DNA from: Spirosoma lacussanchae
GTDB taxonomy: Bacteria; Bacteroidota; Bacteroidia; Cytophagales; Spirosomataceae
Assembly: GCF_005870035.1 (NCBI RefSeq)
Contig: NZ_SWJG01000001.1
Coordinates: forward strand, 669,639-733,638
DNA length: 64,000 bases
Direction of reading: 5' to 3'
The notes under the pieces were generated by a model. It searched no databases, was not told the DNA's origin, and saw only the letters and a program-made list of their open reading frames with translations. How positions within the stretch are numbered: the stretch's first letter is position 1; each line of letters begins with the position of its first letter. The position numbers and the translations under genes are program-made. Shown one piece after another: positions 36,832-43,782 of this stretch.

Positions 36832-37502
36832 GACAGGCTAACGGTTAAGAACATGACGAACATTACCCACACGAGTAGCCCTGAGCCGTACGAAGCCGCT
36901 ACCATACCCAGCCCGCGCTGCCATGACCAGCCCACCACCTCCGCCACACCGTAGGCCAGCATCAGCCAGTAAGTCAACTCAAATAAATTGAGCAGCTGCA
37001 ACGGATAAAATAGGTACGGTTCAACGGAATGAACATCGAGCAGATTGAGCAGACTAAGCGGATAAAACACCTGCAAATCCTGTAAACTGTAGTCGGTTTG
37101 TACAAACAGGAACCATAGCAGCTTTATTAGAGCGGGTAATAGCAGCACCAACTCAGCCTGTATGGCTACCCGAAAAAAGGCTTTGTAGGCCCACCGATTC
37201 GTAGCGAAGTAATAACCAAGGCTCAGACAGGACGCGACGAGAGAAAACTTTACCAAGCAGTATAGGGGCAGCAAAATATACCCAAGCCAAGCCCATTTAT
37301 GGTTTTGCGAGATAGTCTTTTCAATTTGCTCATAAGTCATCTGCTCTGCCAAAGCATTAAAATATAACCCATCGGATATAAGCAGATGATTTACCGCAAC
37401 AGCTAGAAAAACACTGACAAGAGAGGTCGCCGTATATACAAACCAAATGTTACTTTCATGGGCAGACCGCTTACGCTGTACTGGATCTGTTAAGAAATTC
37501 AT
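36828..37502 (-). CDS. Multi-pass membrane protein of the bacteriocin-type cassette
   Basis: A 224-residue protein with about five membrane helices (for example SLVSVFLAVAVNHLLI, WLGYILLPLYCLVKFSLVAS, and the C-terminal LLVWVMFVMFLTVSL). The loop between helices 3 and 4 has a repeated YPLSLLNLL / YPLQLLNLF element. I recognise no family. It overlaps the CxxC gene by four bases (ATGA) and follows the secreted protein gene by 36 bp, so it belongs to the same operon. An exporter accessory or immunity role is possible but unproved. Confidence 0.65.
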   Translation of the reverse strand: MNFLTDPVQRKRSAHESNIWFVYTATSLVSVFLAVAVNHLLISDGLYFNALAEQMTYEQIEKTISQNHKWAWLGYILLPLYCLVKFSLVASCLSLGYYFATNRWAYKAFFRVAIQAELVLLLPALIKLLWFLFVQTDYSLQDLQVFYPLSLLNLLDVHSVEPYLFYPLQLLNLFELTYWLMLAYGVAEVVGWSWQRGLGMVAASYGSGLLVWVMFVMFLTVSLS

Positions 37503-37538
37503 CGATTTATTGTGGCAAAATCAGTGAACAATTACTGC

Positions 37539-38081
37539 CTAAGAATTACCCAGCAGATAAGTCAAGCCTAAGAGCCAATAAGAACCACTATCATTATCAA
37601 TTGCTACTTTCTGAGTAAGTAGATATAACATAATCCCTGCTAGAGACTTGTCTGCAGAGTTAGCTTCAATAGTTAATTCGAAGCTTCCACGCAGTGCTTT
37701 ACTAGCTTGGTAGCGGCCTCTTACCACTCTATCTGGTCCCGTGATGCGTAAATCACGGCCTGGCGGGTAACTTAGTCTGTAGCTTTTGCCCTGGAAGAAA
37801 ATTTTCCGACCTTTTAACAAACCAATTGAATCGCCTTTTACGTTGGCGATGACTAAATACTTCTTCTTGGCAGTCAAAAAGTACTGTAATCCACCTACGT
37901 CAATAGTTAGTCGACCATAATCTGTCGGATAAATACGTGCAAAATGTTCATTGCCATCATTAACCTGAATGGAACTATTACTGAATGCACTCGACAGAAT
38001 CATGTTACCTGTGTAATTTATTTGCTGGGACTTGCCCAGTAAAGAAATACACATTGTTACTACAACTAATAGGGCTTTCAT
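37539..38081 (-). CDS. Secreted protein of unknown function in the bacteriocin-type cassette
   Basis: A 180-residue protein with a signal peptide (KALLVVVTMCISLLGKS) and a beta-rich mature part: GRLTIDVGGLQYFLTAKKKY, then DSIGLLKGRKIFFQGKSYRL and the C-terminal hydrophobic segment SYWLLGLTYLLG. I do not recognise a family. It is the first gene after the hairpin that follows peptide A, in the same direction. The coding sequence is clearly more AT-rich than the 40-60 kb part of the window, a hint of transfer. Its role (accessory factor, adhesion or immunity) is not shown. Confidence 0.6.
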   Translation of the reverse strand: MKALLVVVTMCISLLGKSQQINYTGNMILSSAFSNSSIQVNDGNEHFARIYPTDYGRLTIDVGGLQYFLTAKKKYLVIANVKGDSIGLLKGRKIFFQGKSYRLSYPPGRDLRITGPDRVVRGRYQASKALRGSFELTIEANSADKSLAGIMLYLLTQKVAIDNDSGSYWLLGLTYLLGNS

Positions 38082-38102
38082 TTTGGTAGATAACGGATAG
38101 GA

Positions 38103-38131
38103 TTACCCCCGAAAATTATTTTCGGGGGTAA
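38103..38131 (-). terminator. Perfect hairpin between peptide A and the downstream operon
   Basis: Arms TTACCCCCGAAAAT (38103-38116) and its complement (38118-38131) with a 1-nt centre. It begins right behind the stop of peptide A. It can act as a partial terminator, giving more peptide mRNA than exporter mRNA, a common arrangement in bacteriocin loci. Confidence 0.7.
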
Positions 38132-38135
38132 ATAA

Positions 38136-38306
38136 CTAACAGTGCTTGTCAACCAGTACAACACCGCCGGCTATACCAGCAGCGGCAATAGGGGGGGCAA
38201 CGGCTTCAACTGCTCCAAGAACTATCAGACCAACTCCCAGTAAACATTTCCAGAAATTGGCACCACCTTGTGTGGCTATCATCTGTGCTTCAGTCAGCTT
38301 TTTCAT
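38136..38306 (-). CDS. Bacteriocin-like precursor peptide A with double-glycine leader
   Basis: A 56-residue frame translated by hand. Leader MKKLTEAQMIATQGG (15 residues) has Leu at -12, Met at -7 and the Gly-Gly at -2/-1 recognised by C39 peptidases. The predicted core has 41 residues, starts ANFWKCLLG and ends VVLVDKHC, and is rich in Ala, Val, Gly and Leu. It holds two Cys, at core positions 6 and 41, suited to one large disulfide ring. It lies upstream of an accessory operon and a C39 exporter with a complete triad. This fits a class II bacteriocin-type or signalling peptide; activity is untested. Gene length is below usual annotation limits. Confidence 0.75.
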   Translation of the reverse strand: MKKLTEAQMIATQGGANFWKCLLGVGLIVLGAVEAVAPPIAAAGIAGGVVLVDKHC

Positions 38307-38329
38307 GTTGAAAAATATAATACACGTTC

Positions 38330-38511
38330 CCTACTCTATTTAAGGCTTTTCGGTATCCACCTTTGTCGCGCGCTTGACGAGACAAAGGTGATATACGAAC
38401 AACCCCGGCGCATGAGCAAACTTGCTCTTTTCTTGTGAGTGAACTTACCTTTTTTAGGTGGGCAACTTTACCTATTACTTACCTATAACGTAGCTAGTCG
38501 GCCAGGAGTAG
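38330..38511. repeat. Duplicated upstream block, copy A (regulatory region of peptide A)
   Basis: About 180 bp that aligns without large gaps to 39433-39614. By eye there are about 20 differences, with only six in the first 100 bases next to the peptide gene. Inside are an inverted repeat ACCTTTGTC/GACAAAGGT (38360-38388 region), the palindrome GAGCAAACTTGCTC, and AGGTAA half-sites on the minus strand, two of them 11 bp apart (AGGTAAGTAATAGGTAA). These are probably the promoter and operator of the peptide. Confidence 0.75.
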
Positions 38512-38559
38512 CGTTACTTGACGGATCACAGGAGAATTGATTCCAGCCAGACTTGTAAG
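38494..38559 (-). pseudogene. 3' remnant of a second LuxR-type regulator gene
   Basis: The minus-strand frame upstream of copy A ends TLLLAD and stop (TAG at 38494-38496). The intact regulator at 39597 ends ETLLLLLAD and stop. Before it the remnant reads LAGINSPVIRQV, similar to the last HTH helix of LuxR proteins, until a stop at 38560. This is what remains of a regulator copy that moved along with the duplicated upstream block. Confidence 0.55.
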
Positions 38560-38907
38560 TCAACGCAAACAAAGACGGCCTAAGGATTTATGTGTAGATA
38601 TAAGTTTGCCACGCCAGCGATCACTGATAATGAGGTATTGATGGCCTACTTTCTAATATCAATAGTAGGTTGTGACGAAATAATCGGCTTATTAATTACC
38701 TGTTTTTCGATACAGTAATTGGCTTGCTTGTCAATTAATTTTTCTTCGAGTATAACTGCATCCACTACCTATTTTTTTTCTTGTTAATTATCGTGAAAAC
38801 GCTACCTCGTTGCCTGTTAGGATGCTTGCAAGGAGTTGTATCTGACTTCTGCTCGACAATGAAATTTTCAACAGAAATACATGTCAACGGGTGTAAGCCT
38901 TGAAAAT
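38560..38907. other. AT-rich region, no gene recognised
   Basis: Every ATG I could find on the minus strand leads to a stop within nine codons, so no further precursor peptide is visible. Oligo-T and oligo-A tracts are frequent. It may be decayed DNA from the duplicated regulator copy. Confidence 0.4.
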
Positions 38908-39132
38908 TCAGTTTGGATTATTCAGATTGGCGTTTCTCTGTTTCAAATCTATGAGCATGGCAATACCTGTAAGATTAGTGCCTATTCCTGTGCAAAGAGC
39001 ATATACTAACTCTTTATCTTTGAGATCGCTGTATAGTGCATATCCAAAGGTTAAGCCTGAGAATGTAAACGATGTGTACATCAACACCGTTTTAAATAAT
39101 TTCTTATTCATATTAATTTTGGTTGATGACAT
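38908..39132 (-). CDS. Small two-helix membrane protein, candidate immunity protein
   Basis: A 74-residue frame (or 67 from the Met at 39111) with a basic N-terminus (MNKKLFK) and two membrane helices (TVLMYTSFTFSGLTFGYALY and LVYALCTGIGTNLTGIAMLI), ending in a polar tail. It lies 69 bp after precursor peptide B in the same direction. Bacteriocin immunity proteins are often small, basic-start membrane proteins in exactly this place. No sequence family is recognised, so the immunity role rests on position and topology. A plus-strand frame covers the same DNA, but looks less like a protein. Confidence 0.5.
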   Translation of the reverse strand: MSSTKINMNKKLFKTVLMYTSFTFSGLTFGYALYSDLKDKELVYALCTGIGTNLTGIAMLIDLKQRNANLNNPN

Positions 39133-39201
39133 CTATTTTTCTATTGAATTTACTCAGTAGAAAAATAGATGTCAGTGTCAAAATAAAGTTACTGACTTTT
39201 A

Positions 39202-39408
39202 CTAAAATTTGTTAGTAAAACAGGACATTAAACCCACCGTTCCTGCTACATATCCTTGGCTAGCTACTAGGGTAGCTGCTAAGGGCGCTCCAACTCCAGT
39301 CATAGCAAGCCCTGCTACGCCAAGAGCAAATCCTGCTACTGCTACTGCACACCCAACTTTACCACTACCTTCAATAGTAGCCATATCAATGTCAGACAAC
39401 CGCTTCAT
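39202..39408 (-). CDS. Bacteriocin-like precursor peptide B with Gly-Ser type leader
   Basis: A 68-residue peptide from the ATG at 39408 (ATGs at 39414 and 39423 are also possible). Leader MKRLSDIDMATIEGS has Leu at -12, Met at -7, Ile at -4 and Gly-Ser at -2/-1, a known variant of the double-glycine site. The predicted core of 53 residues starts GKVGCAVAVAG and ends GLMSCFTNKF. It is Ala/Gly/Val-rich with two Cys, at core positions 5 and 48. The shape (hydrophobic, Gly-rich, two terminal Cys) resembles Blp-type class II bacteriocins. It has its own copy of the duplicated upstream block and follows the LuxR gene. Confidence 0.72.
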   Translation of the reverse strand: MKRLSDIDMATIEGSGKVGCAVAVAGFALGVAGLAMTGVGAPLAATLVASQGYVAGTVGLMSCFTNKF

Positions 39409-39432
39409 ATCCATGAAATACATGATGATTAA

Positions 39433-39614
39433 CCTACTCTCTTTCAGGCTTTTCGGCATCCGCCTTTGTCGCGCGCTTGACGAGACAAAAGTGATACACG
39501 AACAACCCCGGCGCATGAGCAAACTTGCTCTTTTTCTGTGGGTAAACTTACCTTTTTTAGATGGGCAATTTTGCTTATTACTTACCCGAAACTTACTTAG
39601 TCGGCCAACAGTAG
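39433..39614. repeat. Duplicated upstream block, copy B (regulatory region of peptide B)
   Basis: The second copy of the block at 38330-38511. Its far end runs into the last codons of the LuxR-type gene (stop at 39597), which shows the direction of the duplication. The palindrome GAGCAAACTTGCTC is identical in both copies. The second AGGTAA half-site of copy A is AAGCAA here, so the two promoters may differ in strength. Confidence 0.75.
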
Positions 39615-40229
39615 TAGCAGCGTTTCGCGGTGGGCCATTACCCAGCGGGTCAGGCTGCCGGGGCCACCCGATATACCCAGCTTCTGGCTTATATTTAGTT
39701 TATGGTTATTCACTGTTTTCTGGCTGAGGCACTCGGTGTCGGCAATTTGCGGTCCCGTTTGTCCCGATGATACACCGCGCAGTACCCGGCGTTCGGCAGG
39801 GGAGAGACTGTGCCAGCCCGGAAACGGCTCGTTGATGCTATAAGTAGCTGCTGTCTGGAGCAGGGCCGATTGGAAAAACCGCCCGGCTTTTAGCGTTACT
39901 AAACAGTCGGTGAGTTCGGGAACCGTACAAAGAACATCGAACTCCAGATTGTCCAGTAGTTTCCAGAGCGGTTTTGTCATCACCGAACTGGTTTCGAGAC
40001 AAACGATCAGCAGTGTTTCGGGACTGCCCGCCCGCAGGTCAGTAAACAGCGGAGCGTCCTGCAGGTAATCCTGGGTGATTAAGGCAAAGCGTGGCTGTTC
40101 GGTACTGACTCGTTGCCGAAACACAATCGCATTGGTTTGCGGAGTGCGCCAGAGCAACGCAGCCGCGTCCGAAGCGGCCGATATCTGTAGGGTTAACAAG
40201 CGCCGGGAACATAAAGCAATCAGGGACAT
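39597..40229 (-). CDS. LuxR-type transcriptional regulator of the peptide cassette
   Basis: A 210-residue protein. Residues about 1-135 resemble a degenerate receiver domain, with no clear phosphorylatable Asp pocket found. Residues about 143-200 are a LuxR-type HTH: LSPAERRVLRGVSSGQTGPQ, then IADTECLSQKTVNNHKLNI and SQKLGISG. The regulator is the first gene of the cassette on the minus strand, and precursor B follows after 170 bp. It probably controls the duplicated promoters, which is inferred. Missing receiver residues suggest it is not activated by a classical kinase. Confidence 0.78.
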   Translation of the reverse strand: MSLIALCSRRLLTLQISAASDAAALLWRTPQTNAIVFRQRVSTEQPRFALITQDYLQDAPLFTDLRAGSPETLLIVCLETSSVMTKPLWKLLDNLEFDVLCTVPELTDCLVTLKAGRFFQSALLQTAATYSINEPFPGWHSLSPAERRVLRGVSSGQTGPQIADTECLSQKTVNNHKLNISQKLGISGGPGSLTRWVMAHRETLLLLLAD

Positions 40230-40426
40230 GAACGGTGGGGTAGAGACGTCAACAGCACGTAACTATCCTCTGACGGAGAGAGGCATTATAAGTCATGCTA
40301 ACTCACGAACATGGTTACCTAACCAACAAAATGATACCAGAATGGGCGCAGCGTTTTCTCGCGGCTGGCAGTAGCGACTTATATAGAGAAAATGTAATGT
40401 TTCTGGTGTCGATAAGTAGCTTGCGG

Positions 40427-41143
40427 TCAAGCTATTGCCCGCCTGGGCTGGGTCGTCATGAACTCTTTGAGATAGAACGGCTCGAAGGTAGCCGGGTCTT
40501 CAAACTGGCCGCTAGCGAAGGCCTTGGTGGCGAGTTGACCAACCGTCCGGGCCGAGGGGATGATGAGCTGGTCGAGGAATAGAGCGTTGGCGTGGTGCCC
40601 CAGCGTGGGCTGACATTTGGCGGCTCCGTCGCCGAAAAAGAGCACCCGGCTACTGGCCAGCAGGTCGGCAAAGGAGTCGGGCGTGATGATTTCAGCCGCC
40701 GTGGGCCTAATTTCCCGGCCGGTTATGTCGTAAAACGCGCAGTATACCTCCATACGCCGGGCGTCGATCATGGGACAGAACAGTACGGGCTGTTCCGAGG
40801 ACAGGGTGGCGTACTGGCGCACCTGTTCGGTCATAGCCTGTAAGGTATTGATCGCCAGCAGCGGTTTGTCGAGGGCGAAACAAAGCCCTTTGGCCGTTGA
40901 GACGCCGATGCGCAGGCCGGTATACGAGCCGGGGCCTTTGCTGATCGCTATCGCATCGAGCTGGGCCAGTTCATGCCCCGTATGCCGCACCACATCACCG
41001 ATCAGGGTGGTGAGCATAGCCGCCGAGGTACGCTCGGTGAAGAGTTCGTAACAACCCAGCAAGGTAGCCGCATCCGGGCCGTTGCCCCCGTGTACAGCTA
41101 CCGAACAGGACGCCGTGGACGTATCGATGGAAAGAAGAAGCAT
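40427..41143 (-). CDS. tsaB: tRNA threonylcarbamoyladenosine biosynthesis protein TsaB
   Basis: A 238-residue partner of TsaD in making the universal t6A37 modification of ANN-reading tRNAs. It has the ASKHA N-terminal strand LLLSIDTSTASCSVAV, then AISKGPGSYTGLRIGVSTAK, the family signature, and PLLAINTLQAM. The C-terminal part is shorter than in TsaD and lacks its metal ligands, as expected for TsaB. It lies 80 bp downstream of the S41 protease gene, in the same direction, with a long inverted repeat in between. Confidence 0.92.
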   Translation of the reverse strand: MLLLSIDTSTASCSVAVHGGNGPDAATLLGCYELFTERTSAAMLTTLIGDVVRHTGHELAQLDAIAISKGPGSYTGLRIGVSTAKGLCFALDKPLLAINTLQAMTEQVRQYATLSSEQPVLFCPMIDARRMEVYCAFYDITGREIRPTAAEIITPDSFADLLASSRVLFFGDGAAKCQPTLGHHANALFLDQLIIPSARTVGQLATKAFASGQFEDPATFEPFYLKEFMTTQPRRAIA

Positions 41144-41157
41144 TCAGTAAAAAGTGC

Positions 41158-41219
41158 TGAGCGATGAGTGCTGAGCGATGAGTGCTGTCAGTTGCTCATC
41201 GCTCAGCACTCATCGCTCA
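41158..41219. repeat. Inverted repeat with 25-bp perfect arms
   Basis: Arms 41158-41182 and 41195-41219 are exact complements, with a 12-nt loop. Each arm has a tandem inner repeat (TGAGCGATGAGTGC twice). It fills the gap between tsaB and the protease gene. The composition, an 8-mer family GAGCGATG/CATCGCTC, looks like a dispersed genomic repeat; it could also work as a terminator or mRNA stabiliser. Confidence 0.8.
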
Positions 41220-41222
41220 TCG

Positions 41223-42890
41223 TTATTTTGATTTGGTGCCTTTGAGGATGGCGGTGTAGCGACCCATGTCTTTGAAGACGTCGAGGGCGGCTTTCAGTTC
41301 GGGGTCGGTCGCAAAAGAGGCTTCCTTGATGCCATGCTGGAGGTAATAGTGACCCGCAATTTCCTGTTCGAGCAGCGTTTTAAGCTCGTTCTTGAACGTC
41401 ATCAGGTCGGCGTCTTTGCTGTGCGACACTTTGGTTTTCAGGGCTTTGAGCTGATCCTGAATCTGATCGAAGTATTTTTCTTTTTTGGCCGATGCTTCGA
41501 GCGTGCCGAGATCTTTCTCGACCTGGGTGGTATAATCATACTCTTTATCGGCTACCCATTTGGTAAAGTCGGCATACTCGGCATCGGTCAGGCGAAACTC
41601 GCGGGCCGGTTTGATAGTCGCATGTTCGCTCCGGTACTTGACCGCATAGTCGAAGATCAGCCCTTTGTTGGTCAGGCTCAATGCAATGGGGGTTGGTGTC
41701 TGAGCTTCTACGACCACATCGGGCAATACGCCACCGCCGTCGTACACAACCCGGCCAGCCTTGGTTTTGAACGCCGTTTTGAGCGAATCGGGCACTTTAC
41801 CAACGCTACCGTCGGGGTTGCGGTGGCTGTAGTCGATGGCCTGGATACAGCGCCCGCTCGGAATATAGTATTTGGCCGTGGTGATTTTCAGCTTGGTATT
41901 GAACGACAGCTCGCGGGTGGTTTGTACCAGCCCCTTGCCAAACGTCCGCTGGCCAACCAGTACGCCCCGGTCATAATCCTGAATAACGCCCGATACGATC
42001 TCGGCGGCCGACGCACTGCGGCTGTTGGTCAGTACGATGATGGGCATATCGAGGTCGAGGGGAGGGTTGAGGGCCGTGTAGGTTTTGTTCCACTCGGTTA
42101 CCTTGCCTTTGGTCGTTACGACCTCCGAATCTTTCGGAATAAAAATGTTCGAGATGTCGATGGCCATGTTCAACAGACCGCCGGGGTTTTCGCGGACGTC
42201 GAGAATCAGCTTTTTCATGCCTTTCCCTTTCAGCTCCTGAAACGCGGTTTTTACCTCGCGCGAAGCTGTGGCGGTGAAGTCTTTCAGGTCGATATAGCCC
42301 ACCTCGTCGTTGATCATGCCGTAGTACGGCACGTTGGTCATCTTCACCACATCGCGGGTAACGCTCACGTCGACGGGGTCTTTCTGGCCAAACCGGCGAA
42401 CTGTCAGTTTAACGGCCGTATTGTTCTGCCCCTTCAGCAGTTTGCCGGGGTCGGCATCTTTGCGGCTTTTGAGGTCGATCCCGTCGATCTTCACGATTTC
42501 GTCGCCGATCTGCAGCCCCGACTTTTCGGCCGGTGTACCTTCGTAGATCATCAGCACGATGCTTTTACCCTGCCGCTGGCCAACGAGCGCCCCAATGCCG
42601 TTGTAGCGGCCGGTTGTCATGGTCATGTAATCTTCAATTTCATCTTCGGCGAAGAAATTGGTATACGGGTCGAGGGCTTTCAGCATGGCATCGATGCTGG
42701 TCTTGACCATGCGGTTGGGATTCACCTCATCTACGTAATACAAATTCAGCTCTTTGAAGAGCGTAGCGTAGATGTCGAGGTTACGGGCAATCTCGAAGAA
42801 CCGGTCGTCGGTTTTGAACGAGAAGAACCCGATACCGCCTGCCACAAGGACCGAGGAGGCAAGGAGCGTAAAACGTTTGGGAAGGCGCAT
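41223..42890 (-). CDS. S41-family C-terminal processing protease
   Basis: A 555-residue periplasmic protease. It has an N-terminal hydrophobic anchor or signal (FTLLASSVLVAGGIGFFSF), a PDZ domain at residues about 85-170 (MIYEGTPAEKSGLQIGDEIV), and the S41 core: LILDVRENPGGLLNMAIDIS, then NSRSASAAEIVSG with the catalytic Ser and VGQRTFGKGLVQ with the catalytic Lys, followed by YYIPSGRCIQ. C-terminal residues about 420-555 are helical. Enzymes of this family trim C-termini of periplasmic proteins. It is flanked upstream by rnpA, and tsaB follows. Confidence 0.93.
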   Translation of the reverse strand: MRLPKRFTLLASSVLVAGGIGFFSFKTDDRFFEIARNLDIYATLFKELNLYYVDEVNPNRMVKTSIDAMLKALDPYTNFFAEDEIEDYMTMTTGRYNGIGALVGQRQGKSIVLMIYEGTPAEKSGLQIGDEIVKIDGIDLKSRKDADPGKLLKGQNNTAVKLTVRRFGQKDPVDVSVTRDVVKMTNVPYYGMINDEVGYIDLKDFTATASREVKTAFQELKGKGMKKLILDVRENPGGLLNMAIDISNIFIPKDSEVVTTKGKVTEWNKTYTALNPPLDLDMPIIVLTNSRSASAAEIVSGVIQDYDRGVLVGQRTFGKGLVQTTRELSFNTKLKITTAKYYIPSGRCIQAIDYSHRNPDGSVGKVPDSLKTAFKTKAGRVVYDGGGVLPDVVVEAQTPTPIALSLTNKGLIFDYAVKYRSEHATIKPAREFRLTDAEYADFTKWVADKEYDYTTQVEKDLGTLEASAKKEKYFDQIQDQLKALKTKVSHSKDADLMTFKNELKTLLEQEIAGHYYLQHGIKEASFATDPELKAALDVFKDMGRYTAILKGTKSK

Positions 42891-42955
42891 AAGTCAGTTG
42901 ACAGTCAGTAGTCGTAAGCCGTTCGGAAACAGCACTCAGCAGGACTAACTGATGG

Positions 42956-43381
42956 CTATCGGCTCACGACTTTTGGTAGTACTAATTTCATACCTTTTTC
43001 TATCTCTTCAAACGAAATAATCTGTTTGGCGGTATAAAGAAAGGCAATGGCCGTAGGGCGCGCCTGGCCGGGTGCCGGGCTAAACCAGTCGGCCCGGCTG
43101 CTGAGCAGCGCTTTGTTGAGCCGGTAGGCTTCCCGTACGCGTCGTCGAATGAGGTTTCGGTCAACGGCGCGCTTGAAGCCGCGCTTGGGAACGGTGATCA
43201 CAATGGCCGGCAGAGGAGGGGGGGCATCGGGCGGGGCGGGTGCCGACAGATAGAGCACCCGAAACGGAAAAAGGTAGAACGTCTGGACCGACGCGCTACC
43301 TTTCTTAAACAATTCGCCCAGAATTTTTTTGCTGCAAAGCCGCTCGGATTTGGTGAAGGTTTGCTGCATCATTCGGTTCAT
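42956..43381 (-). CDS. rnpA: Ribonuclease P protein component
   Basis: A 141-residue basic protein that assists the RNase P RNA in cutting tRNA 5' ends. It has the family core FTKSERLCSKKILGELFKKG at the N-terminus and the RNR motif in VPKRGFKRAVDRNLIRRRVREAYR. A Pro/Ala-rich insertion (APAPPDAPPPLPA) lies before the RNR motif. ATGs at 43381, 43372 and 43369 are possible; I use the first. It follows rpmH in the usual bacterial order (rpmH-rnpA). Confidence 0.94.
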   Translation of the reverse strand: MNRMMQQTFTKSERLCSKKILGELFKKGSASVQTFYLFPFRVLYLSAPAPPDAPPPLPAIVITVPKRGFKRAVDRNLIRRRVREAYRLNKALLSSRADWFSPAPGQARPTAIAFLYTAKQIISFEEIEKGMKLVLPKVVSR

Positions 43382-43389
43382 AGTTTATA

Positions 43390-43431
43390 GTTTTCTGTCA
43401 GTTTACTCCCGAGAAGCAGCAGACAGAAAAC
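43390..43431 (-). repeat. Hairpin between rpmH and rnpA
   Basis: GTTTTCTGTC (43390-43399) pairs with GACAGAAAAC (43422-43431), a 10-bp perfect stem. It may lower rnpA expression relative to rpmH, since L34 is needed in greater amounts. Confidence 0.5.
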
Positions 43432-43441
43432 CACAAACTCA

Positions 43442-43609
43442 TTAAACTTTGAACCGCTCGCCTTTTTTCTCGTCAGAAACGGTCAGTTTCCAGCGACCTT
43501 TGGCACGACGGCGGGCCAGCACCTGGCGGCCGTTGGCGGTTGACATCCGCTCGCGGAAGCCGTGCTTGTTTTTCCGCTTGCGGTTCGATGGTTGGTATGT
43601 TCTTTTCAT
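43442..43609 (-). CDS. rpmH: 50S ribosomal protein L34
   Basis: A 55-residue protein translated by hand: it starts [20 protein letters not shown] and carries [19 protein letters not shown], the complete L34 family signature, then a short Lys-rich end (ERFKV). It is a component of the large ribosomal subunit. It precedes rnpA by 60 bp in the same direction, as in most bacteria. Confidence 0.96.
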   Translation of the reverse strand: MKRTYQPSNRKRKNKHGFRERMSTANGRQVLARRRAKGRWKLTVSDEKKGERFKV

Positions 43610-43782
43610 GATCTATGTTGCCTTAAAACCCTTGGTTCCAAATGAGTCCGCAAAGATAGCGGAACCAGCACAGTTTACCAAGCCCGATTTCGAAAAACGA
43701 ATTGTCATTATTTGTGTTGGTAGTTAACAGGATAGCCGGGCTGCCTCGGCTATCCTGATCGACTGTACTTACTTGCCGAACT

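Noticed and set aside
38900-39160. Plus-strand 86-codon frame over the candidate immunity gene
   Set aside because: It opposes the direction of all cassette genes and has less protein-like composition; the minus-strand frame has a good start and two clean membrane helices.
34064-39408. Lanthipeptide or other modified-peptide (RiPP) locus
   Set aside because: No LanM/LanB/LanC, radical SAM or YcaO enzyme is encoded in the cassette; the Cys number also suits a disulfide better than lanthionine rings.
41334-42911. A 525-codon plus-strand open frame opposite the S41 protease gene
   Set aside because: It is the antisense shadow of a gene with complete catalytic motifs; its translation shows no family features. 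Many such long antisense frames occur in this GC-rich sequence (for example 8515-9453 and 11235-12128).
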